64,000 nt of DNA from Urechis unicinctus. Lineage: Eukaryota; Annelida; Polychaeta; Xenopneusta; Urechidae. A program made the translations under genes and the position numbers. Of this stretch, positions 52,900 through 64,000 are shown piece by piece. Each line of letters starts with the position of its first letter. The first letter of the stretch is position 1. Location: contig CM067343.1 in assembly GCA_034190875.2 (NCBI GenBank), positions 31,700,250 to 31,764,249 of the forward strand. Direction: 5' to 3'. The notes beneath the pieces are model-generated. The model had not been told where the DNA came from. It was given only the letters and a program-made list of their open reading frames with translations, and made no database searches.

Positions 52900-53640
52900 C
52901 GAAATTAAGTTTTACTTACAAATACCGTCTTGTTCATCACACCTCATTTGCAAAGTACAAAGGTAAATATCTTTGCGGAATGTTGATTTTTGTTGTTGTA
53001 TAAATTTAGCTATACTTCATGCGGAATGACATTCAATGGAAACCCTTCATATACATACAATAGAATACTGTGTTATGTCTTGCTCAATTACAATTATTTT
53101 TAACGAGGCCTCTGAGAACCAGTATCACAATCACTTAGCGAAGGTTACAAAGTCACGATTGAAAAAGTGTCATGGATATTCCACGACGTGTTTGCAAATA
53201 TGACAAGCGATGCAAGTCTTATGCTGCCCTCAATTTCAGAGAACTAGCTCTATTCGTTATTGTACCTCCCTCTAGCGCGCGTGCGTACGGACCTTACAAA
53301 ATTAGATACAAACCATTCCATATCGCAATGCGCGTGATATGACCCTTTAAGCACGAAAACCATGCTGCTTTCACCGGGGTACACAGTAGGCATAAAGATT
53401 AAAGTTTTGTTTGACCTCCATAAACTAAACCAATAATAACCATAACGCCCATTACCGAACGCACTACCGCAAACGAATGTATTTACTGTGAGAACGCTGT
53501 TCGTCATACAGAGGCAGGAGACATCGTACGAAGCATTGGATCTAAATGAATAGCATTTGTTAACAACTTAACGAAGGAGCTGTACAATTGGAACAACTCC
53601 ATGGGTATATAAAGCGATCCAATATGGATGACACTAAAAT
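52900..53640 (+). repeat. Left arm of an inverted repeat with 61210-62150
   Basis: The minus strand of 61210-62150 shares, in order, CTTTGTACTTTGCGAA, ACTTGCGTCGCT-like and CATAAGACTTGC, TTCTCTGAAATTGAGG, GGAATGGTTTG-ATCTAATTTTG, ATATCACGC and a CAATTG-AACAACTCCATGG-type run. An 85-codon antisense frame (53250-53507) and a 68-codon + frame in the partner (61311-61517) overlap in the same relative frame over about 40 codons (AFGNG-YGY/H and FVLKG/CVFKG-YHA). The partner stops right after this, so decay or chance is more likely than a gene. Confidence 0.82.
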
Positions 53641-54544
53641 TGTAAACGTTATAAATTTCTCTTTGCCGGTCAGGCCCCTCAGTTTTCTGAAGTACCCTTT
53701 TCTGTTTGGTTTCGACGGTAGATTTAATTCAGTTGTAATTCATATTTCGGTGCACGTTATGGAACTATGGTTTACCTCATTTGCACATATATTCATTATA
53801 ATGTACTGTGTACGGCGCGCAAATAATTCTGACTCGGTTGGTAGCGTCTAGAGAAGGTTTCGATTAATCGATGGTACTGAACTAACTACCCGTTGAGATT
53901 GTTTATTAGATTGATTAATTAGTTCAGTTTGATATTTATAGGATGATTAATCTCTGCAGGTGGTTTATGGATGCGACATGCGTGAAGTCAGTTGAGCGGT
54001 TCGTTACGCTATAAAACAGCATATACGTGCGGCAGTGATAATGTAGGCAAATAGCGAAACAATGATGCAAGCTTCCCTCAGCACAAAGATATTTGCATAC
54101 TATTAATTTGCCAAAGCCCGCATTCATCATTCTGACATGATTGCATTGCAGCGCAGTTCATCTTACCATTTGTCCTGCTTTTAACACGTGCTCTGCTGTT
54201 GAAGGGGGTTGCATTTCCTGGTGAGAATTTAAAGGAGAAATGGATGAAGCGATGGAGCAACTTTTCAACTCCCTAATCGAAATATGCATTTCCAGTTATC
54301 TTCAACCACGAAAAAGTTTGCTTACATGGAGTAAACTGAATTCTCATCAGTTTAAAAGTAAAATGTGTTTCTCGAGACGACTAATGAATAAATTGCAAAA
54401 GGAAGTAACAGATTCACCAGTGACGTATGAAACCAGTTTTGTTTGTATTATGCTGCTTTCGATCAAGAATATTCTTGATTCGAGGATAGTTTATGGCGGC
54501 GTGCTGCAGGGCTTATAATCGATATTACTGTTTCAAGTAACGCA
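53641..54544. other. Intergenic, no gene recognised
   Basis: Contains scattered frames of 60-92 codons on both strands and a 9-base inverted repeat CTGAACTAA...TTAGTTCAG around 53877-53928. Nothing supports a gene. Confidence 0.5.
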
Positions 54545-55240
54545 CACAGATTTCACTTGTTAGGATTGATATCTCTCAAACCACGCCGCCGTAAGGAATT
54601 CCTACATGTTTTTAAAATGTTCAATGGATTAAATTATATCAGTTTTAATTTGTTTGAAAACTTATCAAAACAGGTTTCTTCTACGGGATCGTGCGACTAC
54701 AATAGCCAAATACATATTGCTGATTAGAATTATGAATATTGCCATCGCCTCGGCAACAAATGCTTTAAACTGACATCATAAATGGAAAATCAACATCTCC
54801 AATGCGTATAATTTATCCGAAATATAATTAGAAACGATATAGGTTAAATTTTCGGTGTATTTGCTGTTATATATTCAATGATTTTGCCAATGCATTCACG
54901 CATGCACGTTAGTTTAATCAAAAATATTTACTTTTAGACCTCACACACGCATGATGAATAAATGTTGCGGCCCAAGGATAATACTCCAGCCGGATTCATT
55001 AAATATTTTTAAATACAAATGCCGAGTTTATGTCTGACTAGGTTCAGACTTATTTCATCGCTACTTGAGGGCTGAAAACAGTTTAACATGAATGGCCAGT
55101 TAAAGTAATATCAGTACCAGCGTAAACAGGAGCAGCAGAGTATTATAGCGAGGTTCTTATGAACAAGTGGCAAAGGTGATTGCAGTTACTCACAGCTGAC
55201 ATCTGTTATGCCAATTTTTCAGGGGTAACATGTGTCTTGT
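54545..55240. repeat. Two repeat modules: partners at 18.1 kb (direct) and 37.9 kb (inverted)
   Basis: Bases 54545-54730 match 18070-18280 directly, and 54980-55240 match the minus strand of 37860-38060 plus 38430-38460. The unpaired 54731-54979 holds nothing recognised. Confidence 0.7.
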
Positions 55241-56049
55241 TGTTAGGAAGAACCCATTAGTTTGAAAAAGACTCAATTATTGGTAGAGTTTAAAAGCTTA
55301 CTTCAAACTGTGTTGGCCCTATCCCGATAAACCCAACATTATGACATAAACCAATATATCGTTTAAACCATTTCCCTGCGCAGCATTTAGGTGCTGCCAT
55401 TGTAGTATATACTATTCTCTTTATCACTACTTATCAGGCACATCGCCATAATTCAATAGGTGTTCTAGAGAGCAAATACATCTTGTTGTGATTACAAATG
55501 CGGATGTTTTTGGAGAAATTTCCCAAAACAGATGTCTTCAGTAAATTTCGTCTCTCTGACATTTACGCATGTTAACAATGAACAAATGCATTGTACAATT
55601 CTTATCGGAAACGCAAGCTAAGCCAATCTAACCAAGACATTCATATCTATGTTGTATAAAGCATGAGAAACACAAATAGCAACTCACATGTTAGCAAACG
55701 TTCAGGGCACTAAAAGTACCTCACTTTGTCGTCTTAACCGGAAAACCGTGTACCAATTCGTTGGTATTTAACAGACTATGTGTTGTATATATGTTGGAGT
55801 AATGAAGTAAAAATTCCCCGTGCTCAAACACTCATTATTAAGCAAAATAATCGATATTCATTTATATTTGTGACATAGCGACCATTAACATTGTGCATGC
55901 TTGCCTGCTACATATTATCCGCGTATATTGACGCCTAGACTACGCTACACAATAAGAATGTCTCCTTAATGCTAGATAATACTTCCATGGCTCTATTCGA
56001 GTAACAAAAGCATGCGTGCTTGGTTGCTACGTTTGCAATTAAATGGAGT
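55241..56049. other. Intergenic, no feature recognised
   Basis: AT-rich, no frame above background, no RNA gene and no repeat partner identified by eye. Confidence 0.55.
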
Positions 56050-56940
56050 AGAAAACAAAAGAGAGCAACAGACAAGGAAATAGTTATATCAATGCTTTCT
56101 ACCAATCCAATCATGTCACTTATGGCTAACTATACCATCATCAATTTATGCCCCATTTCGTTTATTCGCTGCATTTCATTTTAGCACACGAAACTAATAT
56201 AAGCGTTACGCAGGATCAGGCAAAACAAAAGCGAACATAGCCCACGTAACAGTGTCATTTAGCGTTTATTTCAGAGCAGAGTAATCGGCCCAGACCATTG
56301 GTGCAATTGCAAAAAGCTAAATTGGATTAGCGTATCTGTTCTTATCGTTTCACTATATGTGGTTGCTGCAAAGTGCCAGCGCATATTGATAACGAATGCT
56401 GCGCATTTCCATCTGCATTATGAGCCTTATGCTATGCATGATCCACAAAAACAAAATGCTTTTATGGTGACAACGCAGCATGTATTGTTGAATTATCCCA
56501 TTTTTATAGGAAGGGTATGTATAAGTTGCAACGGAACAACAGCACAAGTGTGTTATATGGTGCATACAAACGTGGGGGTAAATATCATTATGATGGCAGC
56601 AAGTACATCCCGTCCAAGCGCAATACTTGTTTCTACATTTTGACTATTGTTTTGGCAAATGCATACTCGTTCAGCGGAAGTACGTTTTGAGAGCAGATGA
56701 AGTCTCCACATGCCTCCCTCAAAATGCCCTATCAGAGTCAGGTATGTGCTTTGATGAATACTCACTAGATAAGCATGTTTATATAGCTCATTCGTTACCA
56801 TAAACTAAGTGAACAGTGGCCAATGCGAGTATGAAAATTCAAGTTCGAAGCCGAAATATGGCAGATGTGCGAGCCATCCAATAATAATACATGTTTGAGC
56901 CAATTTGTTGGTTACATCACAATAAGCTAAGCTGATCTTG
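56050..56940 (-). repeat. Composite repeat: partners at 18.2-19.2 kb, 34.7 kb and 49.5 kb
   Basis: Bases 56050-56650 are the reverse-complement partner of 18240-19220. Bases 56680-56790 match 34740-34830 directly (GAGTCA-GTATGTGCTTT-ATGAA). Bases 56870-56940 match 49495-49550 (CCAATAATAATACATGT, GTTGGTTA-AT-ACAAT-AGCTAAGCTGA). The 94-codon + frame at 56359-56643 is not kept in the 18 kb copy. Confidence 0.7.
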
Positions 56941-57789
56941 TCAGATAGCCTAGGATTCTATTTGCATTCTCAAACATGATTAGTACAAAATGAATCAGCA
57001 TAAACTATCAAATAGAACCGTTGTAGGATCCAAGCAATGCTGTTTTAGATTGTGTTAATTGCATTTGTCCTTTGTAGTCATACTTGCTTGGGCTAACTGT
57101 TATCATCTCAATGTCTCAAACTTGTATTATCATGATTTATTTTTCAGCAAGTTAATCACGAAAACTTTTTCCAACTCGGCGAAATTTGATGTGTAATGCA
57201 TTTGTATCGACAACAATTGACTAAAGAATCAAACGCTTTAGTGACCTGTCACAGAACACGGTGTTATTTAAGTGCTTATATTTGCGCAGCAAGAGTTGTC
57301 GCTACACAATTGTACAGTGTACAATGTTTTAGTGCATTGCTGCTGAGATCTTCAAATGACCCTGACTTGAAGGTCATGGTCTATTTGAGTAAGTCTCGGA
57401 GATAGTCTGCATTTGTTTATCCAAACCATTCCCTTCGCGGAATCGTTCAGATGTAGCAAGCAGTGTATGACTTAGGTATAATAACAACGTTAGAGAGCAA
57501 ACTGATGAATGCGTTATTGTGTTGGTCTGAAAGTGACATGCGCGGTTGACTCCTGCGCTCGAATGACGATTCACGCTTCCAACAACCGTGACTACTTCAA
57601 CCTCTGCCTTGTCTATCTTTGTACGACTTAGATTCCGACATTTTCCCATAAATGGCTTCTTTGATAGCACGTTATAAACAAAGCCTACCAGCCAATTGGT
57701 GACCGCAGTCTTGCCATGTTAAGCCATGTGCCATAGGTTATTTCAATATCACAGATTTGTTTACTACAGATGAATATTACAGCAGAAAT
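56941..57789. other. Intergenic, no gene recognised
   Basis: A 69-codon + frame (57196-57405) and a 98-codon - frame (57374-57670) lack any recognisable feature. No repeat partner seen. Confidence 0.5.
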
Positions 57790-58640
57790 GGCAATTGACC
57801 AGGGAAATCTAGCCAGCCATTGCTCCCGCGTCTGCGCGTTTATCACCATCGCTGAGTTCATCACAATAAAAATGACAAATTAATGGAGATAGGGCGCCCG
57901 TGGAGCAAATGATATTATTCATCGTTCTAGGCCATTCGTTGATAAATTCGCGCGTTGTCGCTTGCCAGAGACGGGATAATAGATATTGATCTGCTTGTTT
58001 CGCCATTTGTTATTAAATATCAGGCCGACTATTTATTATGCGTATGGCCGCGCTGAGGTTGTGATCTCAAGAAATTAATTTCAGCATGCGCTCCGGCAAA
58101 GTTCCCGGCATGAAGTAACGTGAATTTATTACTGCTGCGCTTTCGTGGGACTACATCATTACCAATTCGACAAGACCATTCATGGCAATTAACTCACGGT
58201 ATTTGGCTCATTCTGCTTCATAAACGTTATATGTCGCCATCAGACATGGCATATTCCCAATTTCCATTGTAATCCTTTATTTCTCTCCTCTGCTCATTGA
58301 AATATAACATTCAATTTTAGACTATACTGCGCGTAAAATGTTTCATGCAAGGAAGTTTCCTCCACGTGGATATCTACATCAACACGCCATGCAAGCCTTA
58401 ACGTCACTTCGAGCGACACATATAACGACTTGAGGTTAAATACGCATGGTGTGATTCAGGGAACGTTCATTTGCATTATTGTGAAATCAAGTCCGCTATT
58501 CTGCTTATCATGAAAACGGCTCTGTTGCATGTGATATGTAATAGAAATGCATGAAATCGCATTGTTCATACCGACAGTTAGTACACTACAACCCTGGGGT
58601 TGATCAAATGATCAATATGTATATCTGCGCCTTATACACA
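57790..58640 (-). repeat. Additional copy of the inverted-repeat arm
   Basis: Matches 49610-50420 directly and the minus strand of 35000-35800 and 17000-17600. Shared: GCCAGCCAT, GCGTCTGCG-G-TTATCACC, CGTTCTAG-GCCAT-CGTTGATAAATT, GACAAGACCATTCATGGC (minus strand of the 17.2 kb copy) and TCATGACAACGGC-like sequence. Confidence 0.78.
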
Positions 58641-58679
58641 GGGGGCCTACTATGTAGAAACTAATATTGTTCAAGATGT

Positions 58680-59210
58680 TAGTATAATTTACATATGGCG
58701 AGCCATGCCGACGTAACATTTTAGTTTCAATCAGTTGTCAGAACACTAATAGACTCATTTCTAAGCGAGTACGATCCGTTGAATAATTCATGTACTTGCA
58801 GTCGCCTTCGTCAAACCTCAAACCACACACTTTTGTCTGATTCATAAAGCCTCACTCTAACTGGACTATGATTGTCTTTCGTAGCATTTACATCAAACAT
58901 CCGCACCGTAATTAGGTAATTGCAAACAAATTGAATATAGTTATCAGTATATGATTGTGTAGGAGATCATAACATGTAACCAACACACATTTCTATCAAG
59001 CGCACAATATGCTTCCATCTCAGTCGGAACAGCTGCATATTCATAAGACACAGACCTAACAGCCAGTATCTGTGATGACGACCTCGCGACCGCAAATTGA
59101 ATTGCAATGTGTAGCAGTGGAATGTACCAGCCAGCAGATGATATCTGCTTATTTGCATTGGCAAATTGTTTAAACTTGGCATATTTAAGAAAAACTTTCT
59201 GGGCGGTTTC
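58680..59210 (-). repeat. Repeat module, inverted partner of 15050-15600
   Basis: Reverse-complement copy of the module described at 15050-15600, diverged with indels. Confidence 0.75.
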
Positions 59211-59492
59211 TTTTGTCAGGTAATGCTACTGGAACTGCTACAAAGGATTTAAAAGCGAGTGAACAGTTACTTGTGTGTTAATTATAAAACACTTCACAGT
59301 GTGTGGTTGAAATTGAGCATGCTAGATATTTGCGTGGGACCATATGCAATGAGGCGACCTACCATCCAACTTGCTGCACAATTGTAACAGCGAGCAAGGG
59401 TCCAGCAATACTCATGTTAAAATTGTACTGGTTACTTGATGCACCAACATGACTTTATTGCGGTTGCTTTGTTCTCATTAGCGATTTGGCAA

Positions 59493-59522
59493 CCCCTCCT
59501 CCCCCCACCACCCCACCACCCC
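59493..59522 (-). other. Potential G-quadruplex (minus strand)
   Basis: Four C-runs of at least four bases on the + strand (59493-59496, 59501-59506, 59511-59514, 59519-59522), separated by four bases each. The minus strand therefore reads as four G-tracts with short loops, matching the usual quadruplex pattern. Confidence 0.8.
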
Positions 59523-61209
59523 ACAATCAACGGTACTCATTGCCTTTGCAAAAGATCTTTATAGACTTTACATGTAACAATTATTGAAACACCCACAAGC
59601 TCATTGAAAACATTTGAAAACTATTGATGTTAGACAGTTCGGCATAACGGACAGCGTTTGTCTCCTGCTGTTGGATTGCGACATGCTCCAAATATTTTCC
59701 ATACTTATCTGTTAGCACATATGTGACGCCGCTCAAAGGAACAGTCGTTATCTCCCCCAATTCTACATGCATATATTTCGTGCATAAAACCATCCATGCT
59801 TTCAACGTTTAAATGGTGTCTAACTACACGCTATGCTGTCAAACGTTCTATTGGTCAAAATCTATCAGACATACTATCAAAGTATATAATTATAATCCAA
59901 CATGACCGCTGTTATCTAAAAAATATCAAATCTGACACAAAACTCGAACCAAAATCCCGTAATTATCCACCAGACTATGGTAAAGTCCAAGTTGTATCTT
60001 GGTAAAAGTCTAATTAACGGCTCGATATGGTTTATAGTTAATGACATTTGGACCATGGTTTTGTCAGGAGCCTGCGTGGTCAACAAAAGATATTCCATCG
60101 AAGAGTCCTTTGATCGTCTGCTAACCTATCGGCATTAAGCCAGCGAAAAAATATATTTTACCTCGTAATATTCTTCAATTTGCGGTACATATTTGATTTA
60201 ATTACCACAAAGGTATTAAATACATCCGACCTTTGTCTGATGGTGTTAATCATAAAATGTTGTCAAGATAAACGATATACGAGTCAAACGTACTGATAAA
60301 TTAGGCTGACCCTGAACAATGTTTTGTGGTTCGAGTTTAGAACAACCTAGCTGACATTTGTACATTATAACATCTATATCGATTAATTATCACGATTTAA
60401 ATTCCGAGTTGGTATTTTTGTTTATGCATTCCACCTGTATTTGTTAGCCCCATATGTCAGTAGCTTGAGTATGAGTATATATATATATATAAACCGCAGT
60501 CATTATTATGTTGCCCAAGGATAAGCAATCTGCTTGCTGTTCAACACGAGGGGCCAGACCGGCGCCTCAAAATACTGATCTAATGAGGTAGACCTTTTGG
60601 CTACTGCTGCAAGTATTACAAGCTTCACAATGTTTCGAAGTTGCCGCCCTCATGGATATATGATCTGTAATTTGAAGCGGGTATTGATGTTGTCCAATCA
60701 ATGTAGATCGATATTTATGAACTACTCCAATATAATGAAATGGGCCACTACTAGGATCTAATTACTAGGCGTGAACATCCAATTATGGATCAGAGGTCCT
60801 CGCAAGAACAGACCAAACGTCAATTAATTTGAAAAGGCATCATGATTGCTTTCATTGCCGTGCAATAAAACGTTACAAGACTGTATCATGGTCAGCTCGA
60901 CGGCATCCCACTCACCAGTAGTAATGGAACAACGATTGATGATAGTCGCTGCTATCAAAGCGTTCAACAAACAAAAATATCTAATATCGAAGTTCATAAC
61001 CGCGACGAAAATCTTTTGATCATGATCATACAAATTTGAAGGGAATAATTAGCATCCATACAAGTATGCTTTTTATATCAAAATGCTGCGTCATAAAGTG
61101 AACAATATCAAACTATTTTAATTCTATCTTAACAGCACGGTGATTTTTCACCGATAGTTCAACTCAACATGGATGCTTTTCACTGACGCAGCCGACCGGT
61201 AAAGATAAG
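59523..61209. other. Intergenic, no gene recognised
   Basis: Frames of 60-74 codons on both strands only. A short (TA)8-like tract lies at about 60475-60491. No RNA gene or repeat partner was identified. Confidence 0.5.
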
Positions 61210-62150
61210 TTCATAAGGTTTAAATGTTCGATGTCATGCATTAGACGATTCATATGGGATCGCTTTGTAGAGCCATGGAGCTGTTCTAATTGTAGCGTGT
61301 CTTCTTTAATTTGCAAACAAACGCTATCCATTCACGTCAAATGCTTCGTATGATGTCTACTGCCTATGGATGGAGAATAGCGGTCCTCGCAGCAGTTACA
61401 TGCTTTTGCGATATTGCGTTCGGTAATGGGTGTTATGGTCACTACGTGTCTAGGGTATCAATACCTTCTGTGTGCCTCATGATTTGCGTGTTTAAAGGCC
61501 CATATCACGCATTGTGACATGGAATGGTTTGCATCTAATTTTGCAAGGTCTGTATGCAAAGGGAAAAGCAATCACACACGCGCGCGCTGGAAGAAGGTAG
61601 AATAACGATTAGAACAAGTTCTCTGAAATTGAGGTCAGCATAAGACTTGCGTCGCTGCTCATATTTGTAATCACGGCGTTATTATCGAGAAAAAATAGTC
61701 GTGAGAAGCAATTTGATACGCGCGCAGGCCAACGAAGGTAATTACCATACCATTATGGAAGTGGCTGTTTTTTTAGAAAGGGATAAATTGTTACAAATGG
61801 ATGTTATTGTATTAACTGTACCATGCGTGTCTCCATGATGGTCGTGGGAGGCAAACATATGTTATGCGTCCACGTGGACAACTCTTGGTTACAATGTTTC
61901 AATTTCTTCCTGAAGAACAACCATGACACTTTTTTAACGTGACGTTGTTCCATTCGCTCGGTGATTGTGAAACTGGTTCCCACAGGCTGTGTAAATAATT
62001 GTTATTTGCACGACATACCGAACAGAGCCTAGGCATTCTATGGTGTGTATGTGACGGGAGTCCGTTAAATGTCATATCGTATGGCATACAGCTTCATTAA
62101 TGTGGCTTAAAAAGACAACACGCCTCATAAGTATTTACCTTTGTACTTTG
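61210..62150 (-). repeat. Right arm of an inverted repeat with 52900-53640
   Basis: Reverse-complement partner of 52900-53640; longer by about 200 bases because of indels around 61660-62000. It includes a CACACACGCGCGCGC run near 61573. Confidence 0.82.
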
Positions 62151-64000
62151 CGAATCAAATGTGCTGATCTAGACGTGATTGGTTGACAGGGTTGACAAGG
62201 AAAACTTAGAGATATTAATCATCAAAGGACAGATCCATATCGATTACTTGGCGTGCGTTTTCTATTGTGATCGTAGCCTAAAAGATTATCATGAGTGACG
62301 CGCATTCTACAACGATTATTCTTTCATTGTAGAATATTTCAATTCTGAAACTCATATCAGCTCGGTATGTCATGAGCTTATCTGCGTAACACGCTACATA
62401 GCATCCATTGGATGTCTTAGCTAAGATTGCAATTGATTAAGTCAAAACATTAACCAGCAATCACGGCAAGCATATACTTGGTTTTCTACGTCTCTAAATT
62501 CATCACTAACTAATTGTACCAATGATAGGAGACAAGAAACATAGGGAGCCAATGGTATTGCTTTCAAGCAAAAAGATACGTGTCGTTTGCCCGACACGGG
62601 TAGAAATAGCTCGCTGCTTTACGCAAGAGACGGGAAACTGGTAATTGAAAAGTCCTGTGGCCATTCTGGATAACACATTTGGCTGCTAACCATTACCCCA
62701 TCTAGTAGTTTTGACCTCAGTGTGTATTAATAACGTCTTGCATGTAGTAATTTAAATAGTTTTACATTTTTCTTCGGCCCGACAAGAACAAATACGATTG
62801 GCTTAACTAACATATATATTTAAAGACCATTGGTAGCTAGCAGCTCAATAAATGATATCAAGAACTGGGATGCTTTCTTTCGTTTTTGAGATAATATGTT
62901 GTATTCAACGGATACCTGCCCGATTAAACAATGCGACAACATAGAGTAGCATCAATACAATAATCGATAAGATATATTGATGATCAAAATAAATGAATTT
63001 GAGTAAACATTAGTTTAACATTATACTTAGAGCATGCTAGCAACATCACTTATATTTTCGACAAATACGTTGGTCCATTCATAATACATTGCTTATAATC
63101 TATGTTTGTTGCCTCGATACAAAAGCAATTGTATGTTAGACATATCCCTACCCTTTTCACTCCGTTGTTGAGCATCAGGTGCTTATATACAGCACTAGAA
63201 ACCAATCTAAGGAACCATAGAAGAATTACTACACATGCCTTAATGCCAATTCTGACTAATCTGGCCCAAGCGCAGGAAAAAATTTTGCTCGCGTTCAAAT
63301 TTTAACTATATAGTTGTTCAATTAATATGGCATGCTTCAATATAGAGTTACTCCAGTTCCATGTGATTTGGAAAAACTGGCGTTTATCTCCAATCCTCGA
63401 AGTATTTATTACGTCAAAAAATTTAGCAAAGTCACCACTCTGTTCAAGCGCATATAAACTACCATAAAAGAGATCCCGTGTCAGGTAGTATACAAAGTTA
63501 TAGAACTTGTGCCTATTGAAGCGCACAGCGGGTCTTTATAGACTTTTACAGTGTATTGGTGGTTGTCGTCATTGCGTTTATTTTATCGCTACAGTGAGTG
63601 AGATCACACGTGGCTAAATTTATGTATATGCCCTAGTTGTACCTATCAATGGGCAAACAATAGCGTGAAGATTTACGTTAGCTCATCAGGACATCATCCC
63701 TAACTGTTGCGCCGTTTTCAGAACATTTTTAAGGCCAGATGTGCTTCAGAAAACGAAATTTCAACGTCATAATTGATCTGTCACTCATAATTAGTAAACA
63801 ATGCATCAGCAATAAAGGCTAATCGATATCTCGTACTGATCTAACGGAAGTTCGATAGACGCTCAAGTGACAGTTGTTATGGTCAACTAGTACTACACTG
63901 ACTAGATAATGTAATTTTGGCTTTGTCGCCATTCGTTTTGATGGGGCAAATATACATAATACATGGTACAGATGCTTGCTATTAACATCGTAGGCGCTAT
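62151..64000. other. Intergenic, no gene recognised
   Basis: Contains a 9-bp perfect stem ATTCTACAA (62304-62312) / TTGTAGAAT (62327-62335) with a 14-base loop. Frames of 67-82 codons (63050-63526) overlap on both strands. Nothing identifiable. Confidence 0.5.

Noticed and set aside
53330..53352. TTAA-type transposon end (TTAAAGGGTCATATCACGC on the minus strand)
   Set aside because: It looks like a MITE terminus, but no matching inverted end was found nearby in either copy (53.3 or 61.5 kb).

Overview
This window looks like a non-coding, repeat-dominated stretch of a eukaryotic nuclear genome, probably an invertebrate animal. The reasons are AT-rich sequence with hundreds of bases of (TA)n, (CT)n and (GAA)n microsatellite, degenerate minisatellites, several short non-autonomous DNA transposons with textbook target-site duplications, one 100-N assembly gap, and no bacterial-style gene packing. 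I recognise no protein-coding gene, rRNA, tRNA or CRISPR array. The longest reading frames are translations of (TA)n; the longest frame outside simple repeats (about 151 codons from its first ATG, near 22.2-22.7 kb) has no recognisable domain. The species cannot be named from the sequence alone.

Layout. Bases 1-9660 (block A) are repeated, diverged but collinear, at about 20565-32735 (block A') and partly at about 39300-44100 (block A''). A and A' share the same internal landmarks in the same order: a (TA)n tract, a second (TA)n tract, a poly-C run and a short minisatellite. The stretch 10-20.5 kb and everything after 32.7 kb is a mosaic of shorter families (0.1-1.9 kb) that recur in both orientations. 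The clearest is a pair of inverted arms at about 34560-36390 and 49030-50870; part of it recurs again at 57.8-58.6 kb and 16.98-17.64 kb. Other inverted pairs are 52.9-53.6/61.2-62.15 kb, 18.2-19.2/56.05-56.65 kb, 15.05-15.6/58.7-59.2 kb and 37.9-38.5/55.0-55.2 kb.

Mobile elements. Comparing A with A' exposes clean insertions with empty sites: a 195-bp hAT-like MITE (23716-23910, 8-bp duplication) and an 807-bp element with 9-bp duplications and a hairpin near each end (25857-26663), which carries a nested 221-bp MITE with its own 8-bp duplication (26150-26370). A 678-bp insertion with a 10-bp duplication sits at 16005-16682, and a 572-bp TTAA-flanked element with 25-bp inverted ends at 10294-10865. 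A near-perfect 324-bp palindrome whose centre is (TA)n lies at 12080-12403.

Nothing here reads as a set of cooperating genes. The notable content is the local repeat architecture and the transposon structures.
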